Positions 42,863 to 56,330 of a stretch of DNA of 64,000 nt are shown in pieces. The stretch lies in assembly GCF_000003815.2 (NCBI RefSeq), contig NC_049979.1, positions 5,290,873-5,354,872 of the forward strand, read 5' to 3'. A model generated the notes under the pieces. That model did no database searches, was not told the origin of the DNA, and saw only the letters and a list, made by a program, of their open reading frames with translations. How positions within the stretch are numbered: position 1 is the stretch's first letter; each line of letters starts with the position of its first letter. The position numbers were made by a program, and so were the translations under genes. This stretch comes from Branchiostoma floridae (lineage: Eukaryota; Chordata; Leptocardii; Amphioxiformes; Branchiostomatidae).

Positions 42863-42868
42863 AATAAA
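42863..42868 (+). terminator. ISCA2: Candidate ISCA2 polyadenylation signal
   Basis: AATAAA 20 bp after the duplicated ISCA2 3' end. Its position suggests that the right-hand copy keeps the original downstream context. Confidence 0.45.
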
Positions 42869-42884
42869 TAATGTACTGAACGTT

Positions 42885-43252
42885 AGGCCACATCAAATTT
42901 ATTTGTTGCTTTTCCATTTTTTTTAGAAAAAAATTGGGCTGACAGGTCATAGAATAAATAAGAAATTTTTTTTTCAAAAGGTCTGGGGTGAAGATATCGT
43001 ATAACAACAGAAAACAACAGCCTGAGGCACATTTTATGCAATAAATCCCTTCCTTTGATTTGTTACTATAAATGTTCTGAATAAAAGGCACTGTTTTTAG
43101 ACTGAAATTATGTGTATGTGGCTCTGAATGGCAATATTTACAGGTTTGTGAGCAAAACATGTATTTTTTTCTCGGGACGTAATTTTTTTTTTTTTTTAAT
43201 GAAAAAAATGGACAGGCGAATCCGAGAAGCAACAAATAAAATTGGTGTGGCC
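42885..43252. repeat. GGCCACACC MITE family, complete copy
   Basis: Ends AGGCCACATCAAATTTATTT and AAATTGGTGTGGCC; homopolymer-rich interior. Confidence 0.8.
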
Positions 43253-43709
43253 ATATCATTGCACAAGGCTGTAACTTGTTTTGAAGTATTTATTCAGCAT
43301 CCAGGATGTGATGTGGGATATCAACAAACAGAGGGTCAGACCCTCGTATATTCTGTATTTTGTGTAAATTGTTTGTTTGCCATAAATCAGATTGTGATGG
43401 GATGTTCATCAATCAGCTGATAAGTTATGTTTTTGTACAGGCTGGACATTAAAAGCTATATACACAACAAGGCGTTTGATGTGAACATTTTTTTGATCAT
43501 GGAAGCCAATTTTATAAACATGTGAGAAACTTGCTGTAGTTTACATTGATATATGTATATTTATTGTTGGTTGATCTACGGCAAAATATATCTGTCAGCA
43601 GAATATTTCTCCCAGTTTTGGTTCATGTTTTCGGTTCAACGATTGCAGCCTTTTTGAAAAAGGCTGCTGTGCCGTAAGAGATATCAGATTGTGAGAATGA
43701 CCTTTTAGG

Positions 43710-44023
43710 TACTCTCCAAGCAGAGGTTGGTGGGGAAGATTGTGACCTTTTTCTTATACCCCTGTCATATTTGGCGTAAATCGATTGGACGACAATTCTG
43801 CGGCAATTGCCAGAGCCTCGCTTGTAATAATAACTTTATTGCACAACAACTCTACAAGGTACAAAGTATGGCTTATGTGTGACATGGACGGTTTCCACGT
43901 GATAAATATGAGCAATCCTCTGTCGATCTTAGATTTTGCCGATCTTTCATCGATAAGCCCGAAGATCGTGCAAGATCGTAGATAATATGACAGGGGTATT
44001 ATATGACCTCTGCTTGGAGAGTA
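43710..44023. repeat. Nested MITE pair, CTCTCCAAGCAGAGG ends
   Basis: Outer TACTCTCCAAGCAGAGGT and ACCTCTGCTTGGAGAGTA are inverted. Inside, TATACCCCTGTCATATT and AATATGACAGGGGTAT form another element (about 43756-44003). Confidence 0.85.
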
Positions 44024-44339
44024 CAATAGGGTCATTTTCTGAAACAGAATGTCCTGGGAGAATCTTAAACAATGCCAAAATCTCACAACAATACTTCATG
44101 ATTACAGTCGCCTTGTTCATCCCTGGGCTGTGCCTTTATACCAGCAAAAGGCCAAGTCTAATGTGGCGAGCCTCCACGGTCCATGTAAACTGACTATTCT
44201 GTCCTGATTGTTGTGACATAACTATGTCTGTCCCAGCTGGCGTGACTAACGGCACAGCACGGTATTTGAACTTGAAAGGAGTGACGGTATATAGTAGAAC
44301 AGTGTCTCTGTGGGGACAGTTCAAAACAACTAGAAACAG

Positions 44340-44480
44340 TCATGCTTTCAAGTACCAGAGTTACCAAGCTAACCTAGGATTGATGTGTTTTCCCAGAGCT
44401 ATCGTAGAGTGGAATATGTTATCACCAAGCACAGAAGGGGCATCTTTTCTGGATAGTTTTAAAGAACACAGATAGATGTT
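44340..44480 (+). mobile_element. LINE reverse-transcriptase C-terminal relic
   Basis: Translation contains YQANLGLMCFPRAIVEWNML and SFLDSFKEHR, the CR1/L2-type terminal motif. Related to 1900-2090. Confidence 0.65.
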
Positions 44481-47400
44481 CAAAAGCTAGGTGTGACAGG
44501 TTGTTCAGTGGAACAGCAGAGAAGTGACTGTATATAGTTTACAATAAATGTCAGAGGGACAAGCGACTGTATATAGTGTATCAAAATCGCCGGATCGCCG
44601 TGACTTTCCGGATAGTACCCGGGCTAGATACAGACAGGATACCTAACTTGGCCAAACTTCCGTGTAGGAATGTGGAAAGGTGGTCGTTATAAGCACCATA
44701 CAACACAAGTCTTGAGTGAATGACAATGATCTTTGTTGCATATTCCTGCCCAACATGGGCTAAATGCATTGAGTTAGATAACTTTTAAAAGTATAGGTGT
44801 AAAGACGTTACATGTTATATCATCTAAAGTCTACAGAGTCTCTTCTCTCTTTTGAACTTTGTGTAAACAAATTTACAGAACCATCAGATGAATATGGACC
44901 TCACATGCCGCTTTTAATTTTCTCTGGTCGTAAGCAGGCGGAGTCATTGAAGACACGGTGGTCGTTTGTTTTCCATCTGTAGACGATCAAAATTCATGTC
45001 CACAAATTTGCAAGTTTCAATCATGAAAAAGTAGCACCGAGGCCCTGTCCCGAGGTGGGATGTGTATAAGTGGTAATGAATGGGCACACAATGGTCGATA
45101 ATGGCCGCGATGATCACCCGTCACGGTCGATTCAACTCGTTATAGAACCGTTCTGATCACCTCGTTAATTGTCCTAATCATTTCACACAGGTTCTTGTCG
45201 TTCCGAATGGGTCGAACAAATAGAATGACAATGTGGCGATCTTCACAAGTCGCCGGAGGGACCGCTTCAAGGGCGCCGAGGTGGGAAGTTCAAGAGCTTC
45301 GCGCATGTATATATGTACGACTGGGCGGGGAAGTCATTATCTGCCGCAACGATGTCACACCGCGCCGTAAAAATGTGTATAGGAGACGGGTGTCACAGGG
45401 TTACCTCCGTCCTGGTTAGAGTGGACAATTAATTAAAGCTGATTAGGCTTAATCAATGGATTTAATCCCGTGAAACTGTAGACGGTCGGGACGTGAGCAA
45501 ATGATTAACACTCGGGAAGAGGTGCTGAAGGAGAGGAGTAAGTGCGAGTACAAGCAAACTTACGGTGATTCAGCTGACAATGTTTCTCGAAAACAAACGC
45601 TACAAAAACTGCACATAACGGAGACCATGCTACATGCACAGATGTTCCCCAGCGTAACTGGTGTCAAACACTGTTTAGGCTAACGTCACATTTGCACAAA
45701 GGGGCCCGGCCGCCGCGGGCAGCTTTGGGGAACGAAACATACGATATATAAGACGACAAAACGTAACAACAATAATCCAACAGCATGCATTGAGCACATT
45801 TATCGGCATAAACATTAATTTTTCGTTTTCGCAAACAGCCCGGTCGGGCACCGGTTAACTAATGTGATGTAGGTGACTAAGGTCTTAGCCAGTTCGTACA
45901 GTACCTGGTTGAGAAAAGGTGACGGAAAATGTTCTCGTTATCCCTGATTCTAACGTTAAATATTAAATCGCTCCCATCAAAATGTGGCTGACACCATCAT
46001 GATCCATCCACAGAAGGTACAACACTTTATACCCAGTCGTGAGATAGCTGAAAATATATAAAACCGGCAAGAGCCTGGCAGCAATTTCAAAACTTACGTT
46101 AAACTTGCGCAGATTTCACCAGGTCCTTAAGATAAAACTGTATCTCATGATGCATGATTTGGTCATACTTTACCATCGATTTTTATGGCGCTTTGCTCAT
46201 CCATACCTTTTATAATCCATGTAGCTACTGCTGCAGTTTTGAATGTTTCCAACTTTCCATATTGGGTCATATTGCATCTGTCTCAAATATGCAGGTCCTT
46301 GTAAACGCCAGCTTTACCCTACTAGATAGTCATCAACTAGCCACACACGCCCCTGTATCAGCTATGTTCAGGTGATTCCGACGGCTACACGTGAGACGAG
46401 ACAGTCTTTTAATCAACTTTCGTGATCTCTTTTTTCTCATAATTTTTATTTTCTCTTCTCTGTTCTGGTAGTACAGTTCGGTGAAAATGACGGTCGTTAC
46501 TTTTAAAGAGATGAGCTACAAACGGAAGTCGACACAGCTGTGGAGGGCCCGGGTTTTCACACCTTCATTGACGTAAGTCGTTTGGAGAGGTGTCAAAGAT
46601 CGTAAGATTCTTACAGCTCTTTTGTTTCTCGACTAAGGATTTTCGGCCAGCAAACAGCTCGGACGTACAAGCCGTGTAATGCTAAAGACTTCCCGCGCAG
46701 AGCAAACACCACACAACCACCACCAATTAGAACTTCAATGCAAACTGGGAGAGATCTTCTCTTTTTGTTTTCGTTCTTGAATTAGCATCAAGAGAAACCA
46801 GTCTATTGGGGACCACCGTAAAGTATACGAGAATTACCACCACTAGTAGTTCTCAGAAGTCCAGAGGTGTTGTTCACATGCCCCGCACATATAACAGTGC
46901 GTAAAAGTATATAAAGCCATACATGAGTGCCTGTAACTGCAGAGGGCGTTGTAGTGTTTGCAAACTTGCTATAACTAAGAAAAACTCGCTAATAGTTCGT
47001 GCTCGGAACTTCCTGACTATATGTTTCTCGTGGGAAAGGTCCATGCGCGGCGATTCAATGTAAATATGGTGTGGTCGTTTTCAAAATTGCCCTCTATGTC
47101 TGGTCTAGGCTAGTAGGTCTAGGTGCAGTATGATGGGACCATGACTTGCATGTGCTTTTAGGTGTTACCAGGGGGGGTGATAAAACCTACTTGATACAGT
47201 CCTTATACATCTCTCAATCCAAGCTTTTAGAACCAAGAACATCACATAACCTGGTATGTATGAGTACTAGTATCACGTGCGCTGTCGGAAGGGGCCGACA
47301 CGGACCACAGAATGGAGAAAATGTCACAAGTGGTTAAAGACAAAAGTTTACAGTTGCCACAAAAATCTTCCATGAATACCCTTCATATATTTCAGTATAT

Positions 47401-49166
47401 CCGTTTGGGCGGCTGTGGGGTATGGAAATGATCTGTGAACAGTCGACGCAGTCTGCCTATGCGTCTTTATATATTGAACATTCATTGGAATCGTTGGGAG
47501 AGAGAAATCTTACCGACTTATCGTTTGGGAAGTCACAAACAAAACACTTTTATATAATTTTATTGCAAATTCTTGCCCGAGGACTAATTGCAAGGGACAA
47601 AAAATGACAGACAAGTATTGGTAAACAGTATAGTAAGCGACTCTGGACTCTAGTACTCTAGTCTAACTTAAAGATGTAACTTATTGGTTTATACTTCTTT
47701 TTCTGAGACAGTAGAAGACGAAAGATCCCACTTTATAAAAGATCCCACTTTTCCAAGACCAAGCAGGTAAAACCTCCTTAATAAGGCGCTGAGTGAAGTA
47801 TTAATCCCGTTGATCTGCTCAGGAGGGTCCGGGACGTGTCGACCTGTCCTGAGTGTGTACCAACCGATCGGAGATCCCCTAATCTTCCTTCAGACTCGGA
47901 GAATTAGGATTTGAAGGATCTTGTTATACCACCAAATTAACCACATAAACACGCCTGATTCCAATCTGTGGCTTCCCAATACACGTCTTTTGTACTGAGC
48001 ACGATGTCTGCGTAAGTTGTATTAACCATGTACTCCCCAAAGTACTAATATATTCTCCTCAGTGGAACTTCGGAAATCAGGAATTCTGACGATTACACGT
48101 CAACGTACTTTGTTTAACATGTACCAGTATGATGTCCAGCTCCGTTTAACACAGTTACACAGCCTATCTACAGGCCACACTATACTAATTCAGGTGAAAT
48201 ACACATCTTCCGCCCTTACATGAACTGAATATACGTATGAATACACACTTTGGCACAGCAAGCCGTCCGATAATGACATCACTATATATACCACACATTG
48301 ACTGACACAGCGCACGTACACTTAGGTTTAAGCAGGACATTCTGAAAGAAAATAATTCATGGCACTACTATCTACAAACATTTCGCAGGTATTTTTTTGT
48401 TAGCTAACTTTATTTTTCAACAATGTGATTCAAAATGCTCCGACAATCCTTCTGTCTGATCTTTTGACAGATTCTGTTATAACAATGGGCAGGTTGATAA
48501 TCCACTGTCCGCTGAATCGTTCGTGCTAAAATATTTTATAGGGTGTCAAAAGGGCACATTAACACCCAATACCTCCCCCGTGGTGACGAACACTGGGACG
48601 CCCATGACTTGGAAATCTACCGTAGAAGAAGATGATTAAGAGTTGCTGAGATGCTAAGTTGAAGGTGACGATCGAGCCTAGACGAAAAGTCCTGACATTA
48701 ACAAGATGGGTGGGCGAAGTCTACGTCCTGACTTTGACTCTCACGTAACCAAACATTGATACTCAAGGGAATAAAACCATAATCAGATTTGATAGGTTTA
48801 GATTTCTTAATTCAACCAGAACAAACAGGCGGGCCTGAAACAGACGTCGTTGGTCGTCAGAAAATGGAAATCACTTCAAAAGTAATCACCCGGCCATTGT
48901 TTTCGAATTCGGCGTGAAACATTTGCATGCCTTCATCTCGCCCTCCGTGTTTGTTCGGAACAATGACATTCGGTGGTGCATCAAAGGCATGCTAAATTAT
49001 TGTAATGAATGCGCAGGAAGAGTTTAAAAAGCCAAGGCTGCGCGACTCGAGCATTAGTTGGCTGCGTCCGCTCTCTTGGTCATCATCTTCGGAGTTCGAG
49101 TCGAACCGCGTTCCCGAGCCCTTTTTTACCTTTACTGTCACCGACAAAGCAGCGGAAGAAGTCACG

Positions 49167-49320
49167 ATGACTACCGTCACCAGCCCGTCTGTCTTCAGCA
49201 TCGAGAGCCTGCTGGCCCGCCGGCCGACCCCGCAGCACATCCCGGCCTACTACCGGGTCCCCATGCCCTGTCACCCCACCGCCGTCTATCCCGCTATGGT
49301 CGCACAGGAGTACCCGACAG
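49167..49320 (+). CDS. Gsc: Gsc exon 1: eh1 repression motif
   Basis: Encodes [20 protein letters not shown] and [26 protein letters not shown] is the goosecoid-type eh1 core. Donor GTAAGG, phase 1 out. Confidence 0.92.
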
Positions 49321-52217
49321 GTAAGGGCTTCTCTTACTCAATACGCGCACTTGAAAGATTGGTGTATTGAATTTTGGATATCGGATAACACTTTAGCATA
49401 GCTTTCTTTCGGCCTTCTCCTTCTTTTTTCTTCGAAAGAAATTTTTTCCTTCGGGGAACAAGTCCTCGTATGGGCGAGAATTCGGACGATAGACTGGTTC
49501 TAGACTGTTCTTGACCGTAACACCCCAGCGTCTGTGTGTGTGTTCACCTGCGTAACGCTTGTGCTCGCCTGAATGGGCTCTGGGGGCAATTCTGCGGGAC
49601 GGCTTGTCGTCGCCAGCAGTAATAGCGGCGACATAATGTCATGCCTCATTCCTGGCTTCCTAATTCTATTGGCGGAACTCGACTGACGGCGTGTTTTACG
49701 TAAGAACACTTTTCCGCACAAAGCGGGTCGACACGCAGGTGTGCAAATCGGGACCAATTTTCAGCTTGGTATTCCGTTCGACGACAACGACCCAAATCTT
49801 TAGGGGAGCGTCAAAAGTGTGTATGAACACGGTTGGCTTCATCTCGCTCGCAAAGTTCGGCTTCTAACATGTTGTAGTAGAGTTTTTGGCCCTGTGAGGC
49901 TCCTCCAAACCCGCATGGGTCTTTGAACGGACCGGGTGCAAACAGCGAGGTTGTGGGTCCCACGCTAAATCCCACAATCTGCTCCTGCTAAACTTTGGAC
50001 ATATATGCTTTTCTGATTGAGGGAAATTTGTGGTGTAAAAGACAAACCCAGCATGACTTCTGAGGATCCTGACTCATTCGCCTTTTGTGGTTAGTTCTGA
50101 CAAGGTTCTGACTAGTATTTAACTGAAAGCTTACTAGTTCATCGAAATTGCATGATCCATTTTTAAGCTCTGTAACGTATTTCATATACTAAAGTAAGCA
50201 CAGCACAAGTTACTCTGGGAACGGCCTTGTGTACTGAAAGTGTTAGAAGAAGGACACACAAGCAATTAGTATAATTTTCGGACCAGCATCCCTGATTAAA
50301 AGAACCTGCCGATCGGCGGCTCCTGCTCTCAAAGACGCTGTTTTGATGTTTTATGGCCGACTCTGTCGTAATTGTGTTTGTCCGTAAACTTGTGACTTTC
50401 TTCCTTGTTTGAATTTCCCACCATTTTCACTTCTTTTTGAAAGGAAGCAACCGCTTACATGATCTCGTGTTTGTGCAAGCTTCTCTCACTCTAATTCTGT
50501 ATCATTATGAGTAGTCATACTTCAATTTATTATCTGTTGTATCTAGATTTCAAACATGACTTGAAGAGTAACTTGTAAACTCCTCAGTAAGGCCACCACT
50601 GATGTGAACACCCCGAGTGCCTGTAGCATACTAAAGTCTTAACATTATTTGGCCTTTAGATAGTTTTACTCAATGAATTGTGATGAATTCTTGTGATGTA
50701 CGTTTGTCCGCATTCTTGTAGGGTCTGTCGCTATCAGCCCAAAGCTGCCTAGACAGACCAATGTAATGACTTGTCTCATCGTCAATAAAGTCAAAGTCAA
50801 AGACTAAATTCATCTTGATTTTTTTTCCAGGCTACCCCGCCACTCCCTGCATGGCCTCGGCCTACGTACCCGGACTGCCCCTCCCTGCCTACGCGGCACC
50901 AGCCTGGACCACCTCCCCGGTGCAGATGGCGATCGGCCAGGCGACCCACCCCGCCATGTTCGGGCGGCAGGGCCGCAGGAAGCGGCGCCACCGCACCATC
51001 TTCACCGAGGAGCAGCTCGAGCTCCTTGAGAAGACGTTCGAGAAGACGCACTACCCTGACGTACTGCTGCGCGAGGAGCTCGCCATGAAGGTGGAGCTGA
51101 AGGAGGAGAGAGTTGAGGTGAGCTGCGCGCCGTTTCACTTCATGAGCTACAAAGTTGAACCTGTACATACTAGAATATATTAGTCTATGTAGATGTAGTT
51201 AGATACCATTTTCATTCATAAAAATTGTACCTTATCGCTATCGTTACTACCAATACTTAGCTTGTTTGAGCACAAACGTGCAATTTATTCCTTACAATAT
51301 AATATCAATATTCTCCTCGAGAGTTTCATATCATATCAGACCGACGGATTTGGCCGAGAAATTTTGGATTCAAACTGACTTCAACGACGCTCTATTTTAA
51401 GAAAGAGTTGGTTCCACCCATATGTTGCTAGCAGTAGCACGGGCACAAATTTGTTTTTCATTCAGTTGTAATTTGTTGAAGCACCCTTCACCTAGGACGC
51501 TATATTGGAGCGTTGAGCTGTTTTTATGTGATCACAAAGGTCCAGTACACACGTGTGGCAGGCGGGCGTACGTCTGCTTTCATGTCGATGTGTATTCGGC
51601 GGATTATGCCCGACAAGCTGTTAAATAGTTCAAACGATGTAACAGTTGTGGTATCAACTTAACAATCAGTCAAAACTACGGTGTACAAAACAGTTTGGAT
51701 AATGGTCTAGTGTACCACAATGGGCGACGGATGGCTTTTCGCTACCACAGATTTGCCACTTAGCATGACACAATGGTATCAATGGGCCGCAGAGACAATG
51801 GTGTGCCGTGCTGACAACGTGCCTACAAAGGACAAACATACAAATGTAGTAGCTATGTTATAAGAAGGTATCGTGTTGGCCAAAGTCTGACCGTATGCTC
51901 CTTTCTCTCTCCACCAGGTATGGTTCAAGAACCGCCGTGCCAAGTGGCGCAAGCAGCAGCGGGAAGTCACCGAGCGCACGACCAAGGCCGCCGACGACGC
52001 CTGCGACTCCGACATCGACGTCACGAGCCTTGACGACGAGGATGACGTCCGTAGCGTCTCGTCTGACGACGGGAAGGCCGTCTCTCCCGGCGGTTGCGTC
52101 ACCACGCCAAGCCAGCACCTGTACACCCCGGCTGCAGTGAGGCCAGACAGTTCCACTTCTCCCTGCAACACTCTCTGTGACAGAGAGGCTGCGTCGACGC
52201 CTAGCGACGGACAGTAA
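49167..52217 (+). CDS. Gsc: Goosecoid homeobox transcription factor (3 exons)
   Basis: Nuclear K50 paired-class homeodomain repressor of axial mesoderm and head patterning. Exons 49167-49320, 50831-51117, 51918-52217; 741 nt, 246 aa. An eh1 Groucho-binding motif ([10 protein letters not shown], residues 8-17) opens the protein. The homeodomain is 102-161 ([16 protein letters not shown] ... [11 protein letters not shown]) with K151 at position 50. An acidic Asp/Ser-rich tail follows. The start at 49167 is preferred because goosecoid proteins begin just before eh1; an in-frame ATG at 49005 would add 54 unfamiliar residues. Intron 2 splits the homeodomain at 46/47. Convergent with Otx 5.9 kb away. 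Confidence 0.96.
50640..50812 (+). mobile_element. Possible LINE 3' tail in Gsc intron 1
   Basis: Ends with CAATAAAGTCAAAGTCAAAG, an AATAAA plus short tandem TCAAAG tail, directly before the exon 2 acceptor region. No coding part seen. Confidence 0.4.
50831..51117 (+). CDS. Gsc: Gsc exon 2: homeodomain helices 1-2
   Basis: Encodes a Pro/Ala-rich linker, then [20 protein letters not shown] and [17 protein letters not shown]. Phase 1 in, 0 out. Confidence 0.97.
51918..52217 (+). CDS. Gsc: Gsc exon 3: recognition helix and acidic tail
   Basis: Starts [14 protein letters not shown] with Lys50, then an Asp/Ser-rich tail ([14 protein letters not shown]) to TAA. Confidence 0.97.
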   Translation, partial: VWFKNRRAKWRKQQREVTERTTKAADDACDSDIDVTSLDDEDDVRSVSSDDGKAVSPGGCVTTPSQHLYTPAAVRPDSSTSPCNTLCDREAASTPSDGQ

Positions 52218-52263
52218 AACTACAGTAAAACTGCGAGTGGAAGTTTGTAAATAGACAAGATAT

Positions 52264-52269
52264 AATAAA
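52264..52269 (+). terminator. Gsc: Candidate Gsc polyadenylation signal
   Basis: AATAAA 47 bp after the stop; a second one at 52500-52505 would give a longer 3' UTR with a following GT-rich stretch. Confidence 0.55.
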
Positions 52270-52901
52270 GTGTACAGATCTTCTTTTTTATATATGATTA
52301 TTATTTATTTTGTCACCGCGCTGTAGAAATATATGCGGAAGATTATTGAGAAGTATTGAAGACAGGAACAGTACTGGTAGTTTCTGAAACCACGATGTAC
52401 GCACCACCTCCGTAGTGACATGACGTTAGGGTGATCTGTGGATTTAATGTTACACATCTGAAAGGTGTGCCTTGTAGTGTTGATGTATCGTCTGAACTCA
52501 ATAAAACTGCCCAGTTGTAAATTTGACGTCTCCTGGTTATTACAGCAAGATTTAGGTAAATGTCCAGAAGTCAGTGAGGAGTATGTCTGACCGTCTGAAC
52601 CGTCCAGTGAAAGCTATGCACCTATTAGAATGAATGAATGAATGGTTTATTCGATCAACATGATCAGACAAAAAGTATATAGCAGCCACAGGCTGATTTG
52701 CATACTTTTATACTTAAAATCATTGACTTAGGCACAGTCCATAAAAGCCTCAATATAGAAATCCCGACTATGAGATTTCCAAAGCAAAATGTTAGTACTT
52801 TAGTATCACACATAGTTTCCAATACGACACCCCGCATACATACTAAAGCACTTTGTCAATAAACAACATCTCTAGTCAGATTGTCCACCAGTCCTGCCCA
52901 A

Positions 52902-53063
52902 CTACTCTCCAAGCAGATCCTACTCAACTACTCTCCAAGCAGATCCTACTCAAGGAGTATTACTAGTCGGCCAAAGGGAGTCAAAAACACTCCTAGGCCG
53001 GCTTCACTCCTCTGCCTGCTTTTAATACAATCTTATGCTACCGTAGGATCTGCTTGGAGATTA
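52902..53063. repeat. CTCTCCAAGCAGATCC element with duplicated left end
   Basis: TACTCTCCAAGCAGATCCTA occurs twice in tandem at the left (27 bp apart) and inverted at the right (TAGGATCTGCTTGGAGA). Same end family as 53713-53870, 43710 and 59440. Confidence 0.8.
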
Positions 53064-53712
53064 CTGCCCAACATGTCGCTGGGATTGTCGCGCGTGCAGT
53101 AACCCTTCGAAACGATAGGTGACGCTTGCAACGATGGTTACTAGTACACATTCTTGAACGCGTTGATATATATAGACCGAATTACATATAGACAGGTCCC
53201 ATTGTTTCAGTCATACCCCTCATGTGATTGAGTGTACTTTGTTTTCCAGAGAACTCAATCCCTAGTTTACAGGCAGACGTGTCAGCTGCACAAAAAGAGA
53301 AGAATAGGGCCAAAGAGGGACAAATAAATTGCGATGGGTTTTCAGTCAGTCTTTTACTGTTCCGTGGCCGGTTAGTTCACCCCTAGGCCAATTAACTCAT
53401 ACAAGACTTTTATGCCTAACTTGGCCCAATTCCCCTATTAATATTCATCCAGGCGGGAGTCTGTTAGAGACTTCTCAATCCCTATCAACACGATACAAGT
53501 TGCCGGTCATATGATGAGGTTATTATATGTGTGTGGCACGAATGTGCACGACAACATGGTCCCATTGAACCCGTTAGTAATGATAACTGAATCATACATC
53601 GCCTACCCTGCTTATGCGGTGGTGACCGGTAGTACAGAGTAGGCGATAACAGACCCTGCTATAGCCTACTCTGAACGATCACTCATCACCAAAGGGAGAA
53701 AAGTGGTAAAAA

Positions 53713-53870
53713 CTAATCTCCAAGCAGATCCTACGGTAGCATAAAGATAGTATCCAAAGCTGGCAGAGAGTGAAGCCGGCCTAGGAGGCAAATGGACACC
53801 TCTTGGCTGACTACACTCCTTGGCCAGTTTGGTACTATTTTATGCCATTGTAGGATCTGCTTGGAGATTA
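53713..53870. repeat. CTCCAAGCAGATCC MITE
   Basis: Ends TAATCTCCAAGCAGATCCTA and TAGGATCTGCTTGGAGATTA are inverted; inner GGTAGCATAAAGATAGTA mirrored by TACTATTTTATGCCA. Confidence 0.85.
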
Positions 53871-54240
53871 GTAAAAACTACCGACTAATTATCTTTACGG
53901 GACTAGAGAAATGACGAAAGGATCACAAAGAGGTTTGGATTTTCTTAAACTTAGTTGACTTTGATGTCTGACATGTGACTGTATTTAGGATAAAGAAAGG
54001 CAATTTCACAGACATTTCACAAACAAAACAATGGGGTTTATGTTATAAATGATACGTTTCCTTTCCATTTTACCAGAGATTATTATACCGTGTGTATTTC
54101 TCGCGAATTGTAATTTCCTGAAGGAACTTTGATAAACTTGCACATCCAGATTTCAATGCTATTCAACACAACAAGGAGAGGTTCCACAAAATGCAATCCA
54201 CTGTGTTTTTTTTCTATCAATATACAAGTTTGCTATTTGA

Positions 54241-54260
54241 TGTGTGTGTGTGTGTGTTAC
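54241..54260. repeat. TG dinucleotide microsatellite
   Basis: About nine TG units. Confidence 0.9.
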
Positions 54261-56046
54261 TAGCGGTGTAATACAAGGTTGGTCGCCGGGAGGAGCTATT
54301 TCTACGGCGGGACTACTTCAAAACAACGTACATGTACTGGTACCGACATGGTGATCAATCTATGCCCGAAGTAATAGACAAATCCTCCTTCTTTCGTCGG
54401 TACCATTATTTACTTCTAGACCGCGTTTTGTGTGTTCAATTGCTTTCATAACGATCGCCACGAGAACGAAATAAGGCATCTTCTTATGTTTTTCTCTTTT
54501 TGTGAACGGTAGTGGTGTGGTCGAACTTCACCGTAAAACCGTGAACGACATTATACAATTACGCAATACCTAATGGAACACTCTCATAGATCAGCTGTTA
54601 TACTGTATGGATAAACGCCCTTTCATCAATTCGTTAAATTCCAATGTCTTCGGTCAAAAGAGAGTTGGACATCGATAATACATGTACTAGTAGTTTGCTG
54701 TGCCCCCAAAACAGCAACATCAGCAACGCGCCCCGATGTATGTGTACCAAACGTACCCATGCACGAACGACCTCTAGCGAAAAATATGCAAAGTGTTGCA
54801 TCAAGTCGCTTCGACGGACAGAACAACCGTAAATGTGGGATCGCATTAACGTTGTTTTGACGTTCACGTTACCGCCAACTTTTTTTTCGGGTATATTCCT
54901 CTCAAGTTTTTGAGCATATTTTTACTGATACTGATAATGCCGGCGGTCTATACAATGATGACGTTAACACTCTGAGAAAGAATGGAGTGGAATGATCCTT
55001 CATACCGGGATCATACCGAGATCAAAATTGACGACAAGGACTCTGTCGATATGAAAAATACAACCTCTAATCATTAGTAGAACCTCTACAATAGTAGTCT
55101 CTACCGGGCCAATTGGGTTGCAGGAAAATAGTAGAAAACGATCGAATAGACCAATATTTTGTCAGGGGGGTTAGACACAGCAGTAGCCAGGATGTAGCGC
55201 AAATCAGTCATTTTATCTGGCTACTTTTCTTTACTACATTTCCAGCAACGCAAAGAGCCTGATACTAGGGTCGAGTATGGTGGATTGTACGCAGTTTAAA
55301 ACAGTTGACGGCTGAAGTCACATTTCTTACCCGGAGCCCGGTTGGGCAGTTTTGGGGCACGTGAAGTACGATATAAAAGACAACAAATTAATCAATACAC
55401 AAAATGGACCGGGTAAGAAATCACCCTTCCTTCTTTCCACCTTTTCCTGTTGCACAGTTTAGCATTTCGTACATCTGGCCAAACTTAATAGGGGCGATCG
55501 ATATGAATCTATTGCAAGTGTAACAGATTAGGTAATTGTCATTGGGGTCGTCTATTTTCTCTAGTCTAGTATGAGCACCGTTTATACCCTTTGTTATTTT
55601 TCATCTACAAACAGCACCTTCTTATTCATACCCCCTTTCAGGACGGCGCTCTCGCCGCACTCTCTCTTCGACCTAAAATTTGACAGATCGCTAATTCTAT
55701 AGAAAAGAAACGAATCATTTGTCATTTTGTGTATTTTGTTGTCTCCTCAGTCACACTTTTACGTTTTGTATGATATCCCAGCGTGAAAGCGAAGGATGCA
55801 CATATCCTATTTAGGTCGCAGTGAGAGCGCAGCGAATTCGCCGTCTGGAAAAGGGGCCTTAGCGTTTTGTACGATCCATGTTATGTTCATGCCAACTACT
55901 CTTTCATCATTGCACTTTTCACGCTCGTGTGGGGCTCTGTGCGAAAGTGAAAAGTAAACAGGATTAGCCATATATAAAGATCCGCGATTTAGTCAAGGCA
56001 TGTGATTTTTTCACAGGGCTTGAAGCAACGGTCCGTCGAAAGTTGT

Positions 56047-56330
56047 TCTGCACGTGTTTTTCTCCACATTTAGGTGTCAGTGCCTATCGTGCGACAATCC
56101 CTTGTCCCTCCACTGAGAGCCTTTCGGCGCAACACTGGGTTTTCTTCAAACTCACATCGCCATACTGGTCAATTACCGGTTTCCGGGTCCCTCTACAGCA
56201 AGTTTCTTTCCCCTGACTGCCAAATTATGGAACTCTCTCGACGACAACTGCACCCCTCCCCGTCTACAGCTTATCAGCCTTCAAAACATATGTTCACCAC
56301 TATCTTCGTGTACAATTCTTTCCAACTTCT
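56047..56330 (+). mobile_element. LINE reverse-transcriptase C-terminal relic
   Basis: A + frame reads ...SFFPLTAKLWNSLDD..., the FFPRTAxLWNSLP signature of CR1/L2-like LINE C-termini. Flanking frame is broken. Confidence 0.6.

Larger units (their letters stand above)
43253..49166. other. ISCA2-Gsc intergenic region
   Basis: Nearly 6 kb without a supportable gene. It holds nested MITEs (43710-44023) and a LINE relic (44.34-44.48 kb). From about 45 to 49.1 kb it is mostly single-copy and repeat-poor, which fits regulatory DNA for goosecoid, but no specific site can be claimed. Scattered TAATCC motifs (45463, 47802, 48498) are about as frequent as chance. Confidence 0.5.

Noticed and set aside
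45463-48503. TAATCC K50 homeodomain sites upstream of Gsc as an autoregulatory cluster
   Set aside because: Three sites in 4 kb on both strands is close to random expectation.
49005-49166. In-frame N-terminal extension of Gsc from an upstream ATG
   Set aside because: Goosecoid proteins start immediately before the eh1 motif; the added 54 residues show no known feature.
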